Assembly (NCBI GenBank): GCA_002437415.1
Contig: DJPL01000042.1
Span: 95,436-159,435, forward strand
DNA length: 64,000 nt
Reading direction: 5' to 3'
From: Ruminococcaceae bacterium UBA6413
Lineage (GTDB): Bacteria > Bacillota > Clostridia > Oscillospirales > Ruminococcaceae
The notes under the pieces were generated by a model. The model made no database searches, was not told the DNA's origin, and saw nothing but the letters and a program-made list of their open reading frames with translations. Each line of letters begins with the position of its first letter. The stretch's first letter is position 1. Shown here piece by piece: positions 38,025 through 46,483 of the stretch. The translations under genes and the position numbers were made by a program.

Positions 38025-38480
38025 ATGGACGAAAGAATAATAAGACTTATAATTGCGCTTGGTAAGTTTTCGGCTCAGCCAAGACAATACAGAATAATGG
38101 AAGGACTTAACACAAGTGAAACAGGCATATTCTGGGCGATGACACAGATAGTGGCAGAGAAGCCCGGCACAGAGCTTTTCGGACTGAGCGAGCTCAACAG
38201 CTATCTCAATTTCACAAGACCAAACCTCTCTCAGACAGTAAACAAGCTTGAGGATAAGGGCTATGTTGAACGTGTTGTATTAAAGGACGACAGAAGGGTA
38301 ACATATATTAAGCTTACCGAAAACGGCAGAGCTACCGTAAAAGCTAAGTATGACGAGATATTTACACGACTTGAAAATATAGCAAAAATACTCGGCGAAG
38401 AAGACACCGACAAGCTCATAGAGCTTATACTTCGTTTTGCCGACGCTTATGACAAGTCTGCCGAAATAAAGACAAAGTGA
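38025..38480 (+). CDS. MarR family transcriptional regulator
   Basis: A 151-residue winged-helix regulator. The DNA-binding region includes FGLSELNSYLNFTRPNLSQTVNKLEDKGYVERVVLKDDRRVTYIKLTENG split by the wing DDRR. It precedes a heterodimeric ABC exporter by 15 bases, so it likely controls export of a toxic compound or metabolite. The ATG at 38025 has AGGAGG 8 bases upstream; the earlier in-frame ATG has no site. Confidence 0.9.
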   Translation: MDERIIRLIIALGKFSAQPRQYRIMEGLNTSETGIFWAMTQIVAEKPGTELFGLSELNSYLNFTRPNLSQTVNKLEDKGYVERVVLKDDRRVTYIKLTENGRATVKAKYDEIFTRLENIAKILGEEDTDKLIELILRFADAYDKSAEIKTK

Positions 38481-38495
38481 AAGGAAGCATAAGGT

Positions 38496-40808
38496 TTGTT
38501 TAAAATATTCGGGTATCTGAAAAGCAGTATACCGCAGGTTTTACTTATTATCGTCCTGCTTGTAATTCAGGCATGGGGCGATCTTACCTTGCCACAGTAT
38601 ACATCGGATATAGTAGATATCGGTATACAAAACGGCGGCATTGAAGACGCGGCGGCAGGCGCGCTGACTATTGACGGTTATAATGCACTGAAGGTGTTTA
38701 TGAGCGATGAACAGAAAAGCGTACTTGAAAAGTGCTATACGCTTGTAAGCGCAGGTACAGCTACAGAAGAACAGAAAAATATGTATCCCGCGTCAAAAGA
38801 CAGTGATGCTTTTTTTCTGAACGATCTTAACACCGAAGAAAAGCAAGCTCTTATCGATGCCGCAGTAATACCTATGACTGCGGCTGAAATGCTAAGAGAG
38901 CTGTCGTTTGAAAGCTTTTCGGCTATGGCAGAAAATCAGGGAGTAGCTCTGCCGTTCACATCGTTTGAGCAGGCAGGGCAGGCACTCGGTATCGAAGCCG
39001 ACAAGGCAAATGCTCTGACCGTAATTACCGCACTGGCGGGCACAGGCGCTATGGGCGATGCCGATCTGTCCGCTTCGCTTGATAAAATATCGGATATGCC
39101 CGGAACTATTACCGAGCAGTCGGCTGTGCTTTTTGTAAAAAACGAATATTCATCTCTCGGCGTTGATATGAACACCCTTCAGCAGAGCTATCTGCTTACA
39201 ACAGGCGGAAAAATGCTGCTTATCGCATTTCTTATGATGGCTGTGTCTGTAATCGTAGGCTTCTTTGCGGCAACAACAGCGGCAAGGGTAGGCAGGGACT
39301 TACGAGCAAAGGTATTCAAGAATGTAGTCGGCTTCTCAAGTGCTGAGATAGACAAGTTCTCAACAGCAAGCCTTATCACCAGAAGCACAAACGATATACA
39401 GCAGATACAGATGGTTATCGTAATGCTTCTGAGAATGGTTATCTATGCGCCCATACTCGGTATAGGCGGCGTATTTATGGTACTGACTACAGGTACGGGC
39501 ATGGCGTGGATAATAGCGCTTGCGGTTATTATAATACTTGCCGTTGTACTGGTGCTTATGAAGGTCGCTATGCCAAAGTTCAAGCTTATGCAGAAGCTTG
39601 TCGACAAGCTGAACCTTGTAGCAAGAGAAATTCTTACGGGTCTTCCCGTTATCCGCGCTTTCAGCCGCGAAAGGTACGAAGAGGACAGATTTGATAACGC
39701 TAATAAGGAGCTTACTTCAACAATGCTGTTTACAAACCGTACTATGACCTTTATGATGCCGCTTATGATGATGATAATGAACCTTATCACGGTTCTTATC
39801 ATATGGGTTGGTGCAGGTCAGATATCGGACGGCTCGTTGCAGGTCGGTGATATGATGGCGTTCATCACATATACTATGCAGATAGTAATGTCGTTTTTAA
39901 TGCTGACGATGATATCAATAATGCTCCCAAGAGCCGCAGTTTCGGCAGACAGAATAAACGAGGTCATAACAGCAAAGAAGAGCATAGAGGACAAGCCCGG
40001 TGCGGGAGCTTTCGATAAATCCGCGCTCAAAGGTAATGTTACTTTTGAAAATGTATCATTCCGCTATCCCGATGCAGACGAAGACGTGCTGACAGATATC
40101 AGCTTTACCGCAAACGCGGGTGAAACCACCGCTATAATCGGCAGTACCGGTAGCGGCAAATCAACGCTTATCAACCTTATCCCGAGATCGTTTGATGTTA
40201 CCAAGGGCAGGATAACAATTGACGGTACGGATATAAGAGATGTGACACAGCATTCTCTCCATGATGTTATAGGTCTTGTACCGCAGAAGGGCGTATTGTT
40301 CTCGGGCACTATCGACAGCAATATAAAGTTCGGTGCGGAAAACGCAAGCGAAGAAACTGTAAAGCTTGCCGCAAAAGTTTCGCAGTCAACAGAGTTTATC
40401 GAAAACAAGCCGCAAAAATATAACGAACCTGTTTCACAGGGCGGTACAAACGTTTCGGGCGGACAGAAACAACGTCTGTCTATAGCCCGCGCAATAGCAA
40501 AAGAGCCGAAGATATACCTGTTTGACGACAGCTTCTCCGCGCTTGATTTCAAAACCGATGTCAAGCTCAGAAAGGCGCTTGCCGACAACATTCACGACTG
40601 CACGATAATAATCGTTGCACAGCGTATAAGCACAATTCTTAATGCAGATAAGATAATCGTGCTTGATGAAGGCAGAATTGCGGGTATAGGAACTCACGAG
40701 GAGCTTATGCAAAGCTGTGAGGTTTACAGACAGATAGCGCACTCGCAGTTATCGCAGAAAGACCTTGCGGCGATTGACAATGCAAAGGGGGTTACCGATA
40801 ATGAGTAA
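38496..40808 (+). CDS. ABC exporter half-transporter with large ectodomain insertion and degenerate ATP site
   Basis: A 770-residue fused permease/ATPase. The first membrane helix (about 10-35) is followed by an insertion of roughly 190 residues, polar and helical, before the next helix at about 232, so a large domain probably faces outside. The ATPase has Walker A GSTGSGKST and signature VSGGQKQR, but Walker B reads FDDSFSALD (Asp instead of the catalytic Glu) and the switch His is Gln (VAQRIST). This marks the degenerate partner of a TM287/288-like heterodimer. It starts with TTG after AAGGA and overlaps the next gene by 8 bases. Confidence 0.92.
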   Translation: MFKIFGYLKSSIPQVLLIIVLLVIQAWGDLTLPQYTSDIVDIGIQNGGIEDAAAGALTIDGYNALKVFMSDEQKSVLEKCYTLVSAGTATEEQKNMYPASKDSDAFFLNDLNTEEKQALIDAAVIPMTAAEMLRELSFESFSAMAENQGVALPFTSFEQAGQALGIEADKANALTVITALAGTGAMGDADLSASLDKISDMPGTITEQSAVLFVKNEYSSLGVDMNTLQQSYLLTTGGKMLLIAFLMMAVSVIVGFFAATTAARVGRDLRAKVFKNVVGFSSAEIDKFSTASLITRSTNDIQQIQMVIVMLLRMVIYAPILGIGGVFMVLTTGTGMAWIIALAVIIILAVVLVLMKVAMPKFKLMQKLVDKLNLVAREILTGLPVIRAFSRERYEEDRFDNANKELTSTMLFTNRTMTFMMPLMMMIMNLITVLIIWVGAGQISDGSLQVGDMMAFITYTMQIVMSFLMLTMISIMLPRAAVSADRINEVITAKKSIEDKPGAGAFDKSALKGNVTFENVSFRYPDADEDVLTDISFTANAGETTAIIGSTGSGKSTLINLIPRSFDVTKGRITIDGTDIRDVTQHSLHDVIGLVPQKGVLFSGTIDSNIKFGAENASEETVKLAAKVSQSTEFIENKPQKYNEPVSQGGTNVSGGQKQRLSIARAIAKEPKIYLFDDSFSALDFKTDVKLRKALADNIHDCTIIIVAQRISTILNADKIIVLDEGRIAGIGTHEELMQSCEVYRQIAHSQLSQKDLAAIDNAKGVTDNE

Positions 40809-42645
40809 TTCTCCGAGAAGAGGACCCGGTGCGCCCGTGGAAAAGGCTAAGGATTTCAAGGGCAGTATCGGAAAGCTTGCGAAATATATGAGCGAATACA
40901 AGCTGTCACTTATTTTTGTCGTGATTTTTGCAATAACATCAACTGTTTTCAATATCATCGGTCCTAAGCTGATGGGTAATGCTACAACCGAAATATTTAA
41001 CGGTATTATCGCTAAGGTGAACGGTACAGGCGATGTGAATTTTGGCGCGCTCGGTTCTATACTGCTTTTGCTTATCGGCTTCTATCTTATCAGCAGTTTC
41101 TGTTCGTTTTTACAGGGCTGGCTGATGACAGGCGTTTCGCAGAAGGTCAGCTACAGACTGCGTAAGGAGCTTATCGCCAAGATAAACCGTATGCCGATGA
41201 ACTACTTTGGCCGCAGTACTCACGGCGAAGCCCTTTCAAGAGTAACAAACGATGTTGATACACTGGCTCAGAACCTTAATCAGAGCATAACGCAGCTTGT
41301 TACATCGGTAACGACGATTATCGGCGTTCTTGTAATGATGCTGTCAATAAGCCCGCTTATGACGCTTGTGGCGCTTCTGATATTGCCTGTATCGCTTGCA
41401 CTTGTGCTTATCGTTGTAAAGATATCGCAAAAGTACTTCAAGTCACAGCAGGAATACCTCGGTCATATAAACGGTCAGGTAGAAGAAATTTACGGCGGTC
41501 ACAATATCGTAAAGGCGTTCAACAGGGAAGAGCGTGTTATCAAGGACTTTGACGAAGCAAACGATATTTTATATAAATCGGCGTGGAAGTCGCAGTTCTT
41601 CTCGGGCATAATGATGCCTGTAATGACCTTTGTCGGAAATCTCGGCTATGTAGGTGTTGCGGTTCTCGGCGGCTTCCTTGCCGCGAACGGAACTATTATG
41701 GTCGGCGATATACTGTCGTTTATCCAGTATGTAAAGAACTTCACACAGCCGATAAATCAGCTTGCACAGGTGTCAAGTATGCTACAGTCCACTGCCGCCG
41801 CGGCAGAACGTGTATTTGAGTTTCTTGCCGAAAATGAAGAGGCGCAGACCGCAAAGGAACACGCAATGCTCACCGATACATCGGGCAATACAAGAAATGT
41901 GACAACGCTTGATATAACAGGTGATGTGACATTTGAGCACGTCCGTTTCGGATACGATCCCGAAAAGATAATAATCAACGATTTCAGTGCCGAGGTAAAG
42001 CAGGGTCAGAAGATAGCTATCGTCGGTCCTACCGGTGCGGGAAAGACTACTATCGTAAAGCTGCTTATGCGTTTCTACGAGCTTAACAGCGGCAGGATAC
42101 TGGTTGACGGTTATGATATTGCCGACTTCGACAGAAGCGAGCTGAGAGAGCTGTTCGGAATGGTGCTTCAGGATACATGGCTGTTCAAGGGCACGATTAT
42201 GGAAAATATCCGTTACGGTAAGCTTGACGCTACCGATGAAGAGGTCATCGCGGCGGCAAAGGCGGCTCACGTTGACCACTTTATAAGAACACTTCCGGGC
42301 GGATATGATATGGAGCTCAACGAAGAAGCTTCAAATGTATCACAAGGTCAGAAACAGCTTCTGACTATTGCAAGAGCAATTCTCGCAAACAACAAGATAC
42401 TCATACTTGACGAGGCTACAAGCTCAGTCGATACCCGCACAGAGATACAGATACAAAAGGCGATGGATAATCTGATGAAGGGCAGAACGAGCTTTATCAT
42501 CGCACATCGCTTGTCAACGATAAAGGACGCAGACCTTATACTTGTGCTAAAGGACGGCGATATAATCGAACAGGGAGATCACGAAGAGCTTTTAGCGAAA
42601 AACGGCTTCTATGCGGAGCTGTATAATTCGCAGTTTGATTCGTGA
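40801..42645 (+). CDS. ABC exporter half-transporter, catalytic partner
   Basis: A 614-residue permease/ATPase of usual length, with six predicted membrane helices and no ectodomain insertion. The ATPase has Walker A GPTGAGKTT, Walker B ILILDEATSSVD with the catalytic Glu, and the switch His (IIAHRLST), but the signature is altered to VSQGQKQ. Altered signature here and altered Walker B in the partner together predict one active and one inactive ATP site. The start at 40801 follows GGGGG about 9 bases upstream, inside the end of the previous gene. Confidence 0.93.
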   Translation: MSNSPRRGPGAPVEKAKDFKGSIGKLAKYMSEYKLSLIFVVIFAITSTVFNIIGPKLMGNATTEIFNGIIAKVNGTGDVNFGALGSILLLLIGFYLISSFCSFLQGWLMTGVSQKVSYRLRKELIAKINRMPMNYFGRSTHGEALSRVTNDVDTLAQNLNQSITQLVTSVTTIIGVLVMMLSISPLMTLVALLILPVSLALVLIVVKISQKYFKSQQEYLGHINGQVEEIYGGHNIVKAFNREERVIKDFDEANDILYKSAWKSQFFSGIMMPVMTFVGNLGYVGVAVLGGFLAANGTIMVGDILSFIQYVKNFTQPINQLAQVSSMLQSTAAAAERVFEFLAENEEAQTAKEHAMLTDTSGNTRNVTTLDITGDVTFEHVRFGYDPEKIIINDFSAEVKQGQKIAIVGPTGAGKTTIVKLLMRFYELNSGRILVDGYDIADFDRSELRELFGMVLQDTWLFKGTIMENIRYGKLDATDEEVIAAAKAAHVDHFIRTLPGGYDMELNEEASNVSQGQKQLLTIARAILANNKILILDEATSSVDTRTEIQIQKAMDNLMKGRTSFIIAHRLSTIKDADLILVLKDGDIIEQGDHEELLAKNGFYAELYNSQFDS

Positions 42646-42702
42646 GTACCGCAGAATATGCATAGTTTTTAGTTTGAACTTGCAAATTTGGCGTAAACCC
42701 TA

Positions 42703-42731
42703 TTGACAAGCATCAAAATTTAATGTATAAT
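42703..42731 (+). promoter_or_regulatory. perfect consensus sigma-A promoter directly upstream of a terminator
   Basis: TTGACA (42703-42708), 17-base spacer, TATAAT (42726-42731). The expected start near 42738 lies about 3 bases before the hairpin at 42741-42775, and the XRE regulator begins at 42804. Confidence 0.85.
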
Positions 42732-42740
42732 AATATCAGC

Positions 42741-42775
42741 AAAGGCGCAAAGCAGTAATGTTTTGCGCCTTTTTT
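42741..42775 (+). terminator. intrinsic terminator/attenuator between ABC exporter and XRE gene
   Basis: AAAGGCGCAAA, 10-base loop, TTTGCGCCTTT (11 perfect pairs) followed by T residues. It can end the marR-ABC operon, and would also stop RNA started at the promoter at 42703. Confidence 0.9.
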
Positions 42776-42803
42776 ATATGTTAATATCCGGAGGGTGGTT
42801 TTT

Positions 42804-43487
42804 ATGAATAAGACAGAATTTGCTGATAAACTTGCAGAAAATGAATATAACAATATAAACGTGCTTCAGCTTTTCGGGCTTCAGGACGGCGTATATGTCG
42901 GCGGCAGTATAGAGATCTATCATAAGCCCTGCGGGCATACGGATACCGTGATATTCAGACAGGGAATATACGAAAACACGATAAACGACTGTATAAACGA
43001 CTATTGCGGCGAGTGCAGACGCAAGATGAATAACACCGTCGAGTTTGTAAAAAGCTATATCGAGTGGCTGTATGTAGATGTCAGGACAGACAACTACGGA
43101 AGAAAAACCATACTTAAGTCGGGCGATTACCGCGAGTTTTTCAAAAGCGACATCAATCTTGACAAGTTTGTAAAGCACAACTACACAGCGTCACCTATCG
43201 AGCTGATGAATGCAATTGACAGCTTTATTGCGGATTTTCCACGCTCGTATTCCGATGAAAGCGGAAAAGAGATATCTACCGTTAAAATAGACAGCGTAAA
43301 AAACAGAATCACTCATTTCAGAAGCAAATGCGGCATATCGCGCAAGGAGCTTTCCGATAAGACGGGAATTGCATTCAAAACAATAGAAAACTACGAGCTC
43401 GGCAGGACTAAGCTTACCTCTATTTCAGTCGAAAACGCGTTCAGGATCGCTCAGGTGCTTGGAATACGCGCAGAATATCTTATATAG
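42804..43487 (+). CDS. XRE-family regulator with N-terminal zinc-ribbon-like motif
   Basis: A 227-residue protein. The C-terminal part (about 165-227) is a helix-turn-helix of the XRE/Cro type (RITHFRSKCGISRKELSDKTG, IAFKTIENYELGRTK). The N-terminal part carries Cys43-x-His45 and Cys68-x2-Cys71, which could form a zinc site. The function is unknown; a DNA-binding regulator is likely. ATG at 42804 follows GGAGGG by 8 bases; a GTG three codons earlier overlaps the ribosome site. The preceding promoter and hairpin suggest attenuation or autoregulation. Confidence 0.8.
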   Translation: MNKTEFADKLAENEYNNINVLQLFGLQDGVYVGGSIEIYHKPCGHTDTVIFRQGIYENTINDCINDYCGECRRKMNNTVEFVKSYIEWLYVDVRTDNYGRKTILKSGDYREFFKSDINLDKFVKHNYTASPIELMNAIDSFIADFPRSYSDESGKEISTVKIDSVKNRITHFRSKCGISRKELSDKTGIAFKTIENYELGRTKLTSISVENAFRIAQVLGIRAEYLI

Positions 43488-43495
43488 CCGCCGTC

Positions 43496-43524
43496 TTGAC
43501 AAGACCCCTGAAAACGAATATACT
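43496..43524 (+). promoter_or_regulatory. sigma-A promoter of the aspartoacylase-like pair
   Basis: TTGACA (43496-43501), 17-base spacer, TATACT (43519-43524), 33 bases before the TTG start at 43557. Confidence 0.8.
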
Positions 43525-43556
43525 TATCTTATAATCAGAAATTCGGAGGTAATCAT

Positions 43557-44489
43557 TTGTTACAGGACGTAGTATCCGTTTCACTCCCTGTGAATGAGCG
43601 GATGAGAATAAAGAAAAACCACTTCGAGCCGTACAACCTTACAGGCAACGAAAAGAGAATATGCATTGTTACAGGAATACACGGAGATGAGCTTGAAGGG
43701 CAATATGTCTGCTATGAGCTCAGCAGAAGACTAAGCGAAAACGGACATCTTCTGACGGGAATAGTTGATATATATCCCTCTATGAACCCGCTCGGTATGG
43801 ATTCGATCAAGCGCGAGATGCCGATATTCGACCTTGATATGAATATGATATTCCCGGGTTCGGAAACAGGCGCAGTCGCCGAGCACTTAGCCGCCGCTAT
43901 TATGAACGATATCAAAGGTGCGGATATATGTATTGATATCCATGCAAGCAATATATTTCTGCGTGAAATCCCGCAGGTCAGAATTTCGGAGGAAACCGCG
44001 CCCAAGCTGTTACCTTACGCCAAAATGCTGAATGTAGACTTTATATGGGTGCATTCAAGCGTTACTGTTATGGAGGCTACACTTTCTCACAGCCTTAACA
44101 AGGCGGGAACTCCTACACTTGTCGCCGAGATGGGAGTAGGTATGCGTATTACAAAGTCATACGGCGATCAGCTCCTTGACGGCATATTCAATCTTATGTC
44201 AAAGATGGGCATATGGGCGGGAGAAGCAAAAAATGTATCTCACCCGATAATATCCACAGACGGCAATGTGTCGTTTGTGTATTCCGATACCTCCGGCATA
44301 TATATGCCGACTATCAAGCACTGGGCGGGAATATCAAAGGGCGACCATATAGGCGATATACTCGACCCTCTTACAGGAACGGTAGAGCAGGAAATATTTG
44401 CGCCGTGCAGCGGAATTGTATTTACACTGCGTGAGTATCCTGTCGTGTACGAAGGCTCGCTTCTTGCGAGAATACTGGGAGGGTGCTGA
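43557..44489 (+). CDS. succinylglutamate desuccinylase/aspartoacylase family protein, intact zinc site
   Basis: A 310-residue member of the AstE/AspA (M14-like) zinc hydrolases. The zinc ligands are visible: His42 and Glu45 in TGIHGDELEGQ and His129 in DIHAS; a likely catalytic Glu is Glu191 in VAEMGVG. The C-terminal 80 residues form a beta-barrel (IFAPCSGIVFTLREYPVVYEGSLLARIL). Substrate unknown; N-acyl amino acids or amides are possible. The TTG start has GGAGG 8 bases upstream. The next gene is a paralogue two bases downstream. Confidence 0.87.
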   Translation: MLQDVVSVSLPVNERMRIKKNHFEPYNLTGNEKRICIVTGIHGDELEGQYVCYELSRRLSENGHLLTGIVDIYPSMNPLGMDSIKREMPIFDLDMNMIFPGSETGAVAEHLAAAIMNDIKGADICIDIHASNIFLREIPQVRISEETAPKLLPYAKMLNVDFIWVHSSVTVMEATLSHSLNKAGTPTLVAEMGVGMRITKSYGDQLLDGIFNLMSKMGIWAGEAKNVSHPIISTDGNVSFVYSDTSGIYMPTIKHWAGISKGDHIGDILDPLTGTVEQEIFAPCSGIVFTLREYPVVYEGSLLARILGGC

Positions 44490-44491
44490 AA

Positions 44492-45427
44492 ATGAACAAG
44501 GAAAACATAGTAAGATTAAAGTCCCCCTACCGTGATGATTTTGAGATAAACGGATACAGATTCGGCAAGGGCGAGAAGACCTGCTGTATAGTCGGCGCGA
44601 TGCGTGGCAACGAGGTACAGCAGCTGTATGTATGCTCACAGATAATCAGAGCTTTGTCAACCATCGAGAAAAAGGGCGACATTGCTCACGGAAAGCAGAT
44701 CATGGTCATTCCGTCGCTCAATCCCTTTTCGATGAATATTCAGCGCCGTTTCTGGTCGGTCGATAACACCGATCTTAACAGAATGTTCCCTGGTGACGCT
44801 AACGGTAAGACAACACAGAGAATAGCCGCAGGCATTTTCGATTTTATAAAGGAATATCAGTACGGTGTACAGTTCGCATCATTCTATATTTCGGGCGACT
44901 TTATTCCCCACGTCAGAATGATGGATACCGAACACAAGAATATAGGTCTAGCAAACCTGTTCGGACTGCCGTATATACTTCTCAGAAAGCCTAAGCCGTT
45001 TGATACGGCAACGCTTAACTTCAACTGGCAGAATTCAAATACAAGCGCGTTTTCAGTCTATACGAACGAAACCGAGCACATAGACGAGGAATCCGCCCGC
45101 ATAGCTGTCGGAGCAGTGCTCCGTTTCTTATCAAGAATGGGAGCTATCAAATATCATAGCCACGGCGGATATATGGCTACTACTCTTGATGAAGAGCACC
45201 TGATGTCGGTACACGCACAGAGCGGCGGAATATACCGCAGGATAAAACAGCCGGGTGATGAGGTAGAGCAGGGCGAAGCAATGGCGGAGATACTTGATCC
45301 GTTCGAGGGAACGGTTATCGAAGAAATCAAAGCACCCGCAAACGGAATAGTATTTTTCGCGCATAAATCGCCGCTGGTACTTGAAAACTCGGTTGTCTAT
45401 AAGATAATAAAAAGACTCCATATATAA
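44492..45427 (+). CDS. aspartoacylase-like paralogue lacking zinc ligands
   Basis: A 311-residue paralogue of the previous protein with the same architecture, including NPFSMNIQRRFW, LNRMFPGDANG and the C-terminal barrel IKAPANGIVFFAHKSPLVLENSVVYKII. The His of the GxHGDE motif is Arg38 (GAMRGNE), and the DIHAS segment is replaced by VQFAS, so two of three zinc ligands are gone. It is therefore probably catalytically inactive and may pair with or regulate the first protein. ATG at 44492 has GGGAGGG 8 bases upstream. A strong terminator follows. Confidence 0.87.
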   Translation: MNKENIVRLKSPYRDDFEINGYRFGKGEKTCCIVGAMRGNEVQQLYVCSQIIRALSTIEKKGDIAHGKQIMVIPSLNPFSMNIQRRFWSVDNTDLNRMFPGDANGKTTQRIAAGIFDFIKEYQYGVQFASFYISGDFIPHVRMMDTEHKNIGLANLFGLPYILLRKPKPFDTATLNFNWQNSNTSAFSVYTNETEHIDEESARIAVGAVLRFLSRMGAIKYHSHGGYMATTLDEEHLMSVHAQSGGIYRRIKQPGDEVEQGEAMAEILDPFEGTVIEEIKAPANGIVFFAHKSPLVLENSVVYKIIKRLHI

Positions 45428-45430
45428 TAT

Positions 45431-45470
45431 AAAGCCGTACAGACGAGGTAAGTCTGTACGGCTTTTATTA
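45431..45470 (+). terminator. intrinsic terminator after the aspartoacylase-like pair
   Basis: AAAGCCGTACAGAC, 7-base loop, GTCTGTACGGCTTT (14 perfect pairs), then TTATTA. The A-rich side also allows action on the minus strand. Confidence 0.93.
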
Positions 45471-45821
45471 GGTGCGTAGGGAAATGATGCAAATTTGCTG
45501 TTGCTTTCATCGGTTAGGATAGTAGTTATGGGAATTATTGTAACTTTAACCGATGATTTATCGGCGTTATAGACATACTCCTGAAAAACACCTTCATATA
45601 TATAAACGTTTGAAACGCAAAAACCTGACATTAAAATCGGCGAAAATCGTTGATTTTGTATGAATGCACAAATAAATTTTATTTTATTGTGCACTTTGAC
45701 AGGTGATTAACTTACTTTAATAGAATAAAAAGTCATATATGGTTTATTAAGGAATATCAATAAAAAGTGAAATTCAGCGTTTCCGACGGCAAGTTAAATT
45801 GTTCTCACTGCCTGCGTTCTC
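45471..45821. other. gene-free AT-rich region
   Basis: No frame with a ribosome site or recognisable protein is present. It holds a hairpin TGCACAAATAAA/TTTATTGTGCA at 45665-45693 with one bulge. A TTGACA at 45696 is followed by TAGAAT only at a 19-base spacing, so a promoter there is doubtful. Confidence 0.55.
45665..45693. repeat. inverted repeat/hairpin
   Basis: Arms TGCACAAATAAA and TTTATTGTGCA pair with one bulged A and a 6-base loop. The right arm and the next two bases (ATTGTGCACT, 45686-45695) recur exactly in the structured element at 63884-63893. Confidence 0.5.
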
Positions 45822-45850
45822 TTGACATAAATTCCGCTGTTTTATATAAT
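45822..45850 (+). promoter_or_regulatory. perfect consensus sigma-A promoter without a downstream gene
   Basis: TTGACA (45822-45827), 17-base spacer, TATAAT (45845-45850), followed by further AT-rich repeats. It points into a region with no convincing coding frame and ends at the terminator at 46205. Confidence 0.78.
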
Positions 45851-45856
45851 ATAATA

Positions 45857-46241
45857 TACATTTATTGTAATCAAACCAGACACCCATATTTGTGTCGATC
45901 AGATGCAAAGATCAAGCATACAGTCATTTCCGCAGAAAGGTTTTATGCTATCGTACTTATCCTTCATAGAGGAAGCTCTCAGTGGTTCAATCCCGATACT
46001 TTTATCGATACGGTGATTATAGTATTAGAAATACTCGTAATACAACTGATGTCTTTGTTTTTGGAAAACTAACAAGACGTGTCTGCAAAGCATAAATTTC
46101 GGTGCTAATGAGATATTGTTATTTCAGAGGAAACCGGAATAAGCTTAGATAACGCATTGACAATATAAAGCCTCACATATACCGACTGCCATAACGTTTA
46201 TTTGTGCGGCTGATGCCTTTTATGGTATCAGCCGCATTTTT
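45857..46241 (+). ncRNA. candidate non-coding RNA (orphan transcription unit)
   Basis: The span from the predicted start after the promoter at 45822 to the terminator at 46241 is about 385 bases. The only open frame across it begins upstream of the promoter (45767), lacks a ribosome site, and reads like non-coding sequence. Local hairpins occur at 45994-46007 (CGATA/TATCG) and 46021-46035 (AGTAT/ATACT). I looked for hallmarks of tmRNA, RNase P RNA and 6S RNA and did not find them. A decayed gene is the main alternative. Confidence 0.4.
46205..46241 (+). terminator. intrinsic terminator of the orphan transcription unit
   Basis: TGCGGCTGATGCC, loop TTTTAT, GGTATCAGCCGCA (13 bp with one G-U), then five T. 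No coding region lies upstream on this strand for 780 bases. Confidence 0.9.
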
Positions 46242-46313
46242 GCATATAAAAAGAAGCCACAAAATGTGACTTACTTCGCTGTATTGCGACTAAATATTTT
46301 TTATTTTCGGGCA

Positions 46314-46345
46314 CAAAAAAACGCCCCTGGCTCAAACCAGAGGCG
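46314..46345 (-). terminator. intrinsic terminator of the tRNA operon
   Basis: Minus strand CGCCTCTGG, loop TTTGAG, CCAGGGGCG, then seven T. A second small hairpin, CCGGCA/TGCCGG, lies at 46355-46369 directly after the tRNA-Ser CCA end. Confidence 0.9.
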
Positions 46346-46369
46346 AAACTTAGTCCGGCATTATGCCGG

Positions 46370-46459
46370 TGGCGCAGAAAGAGGGATTTGAACCCTCGCG
46401 CCGGTTTCCCGACCTACTCCCTTAGCAGGGGAGCCCCTTCACCACTTGGGTATTTCTGC
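46370..46459 (-). tRNA. tRNA-Ser (anticodon GCT)
   Basis: Minus strand cloverleaf with acceptor stem GCAGAAA/TTTCTGC, anticodon arm CTCCC-CTGCTAA-GGGAG giving anticodon GCT, a long variable arm typical of serine tRNA, and T loop GTTCAAATC. The discriminator is G, and the CCA end is encoded (46372-46370). Confidence 0.96.
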
Positions 46460-46483
46460 ATGGCGAATTATAAAATATTTAAT

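Noticed and set aside
45131..45694. 187-residue minus-strand open frame
   Set aside because: It runs antisense through the end of the second aspartoacylase-like gene and crosses its terminator; no start site or family.
45696..45726. TTGACA ... TAGAAT pair upstream of the orphan unit
   Set aside because: The 19-base spacer is too long for a convincing sigma-A promoter.
45767..46072. 101-residue plus-strand open frame in the gene-free region
   Set aside because: It begins upstream of the consensus promoter at 45822, has no ribosome site, and its composition looks like translated non-coding AT-rich DNA.
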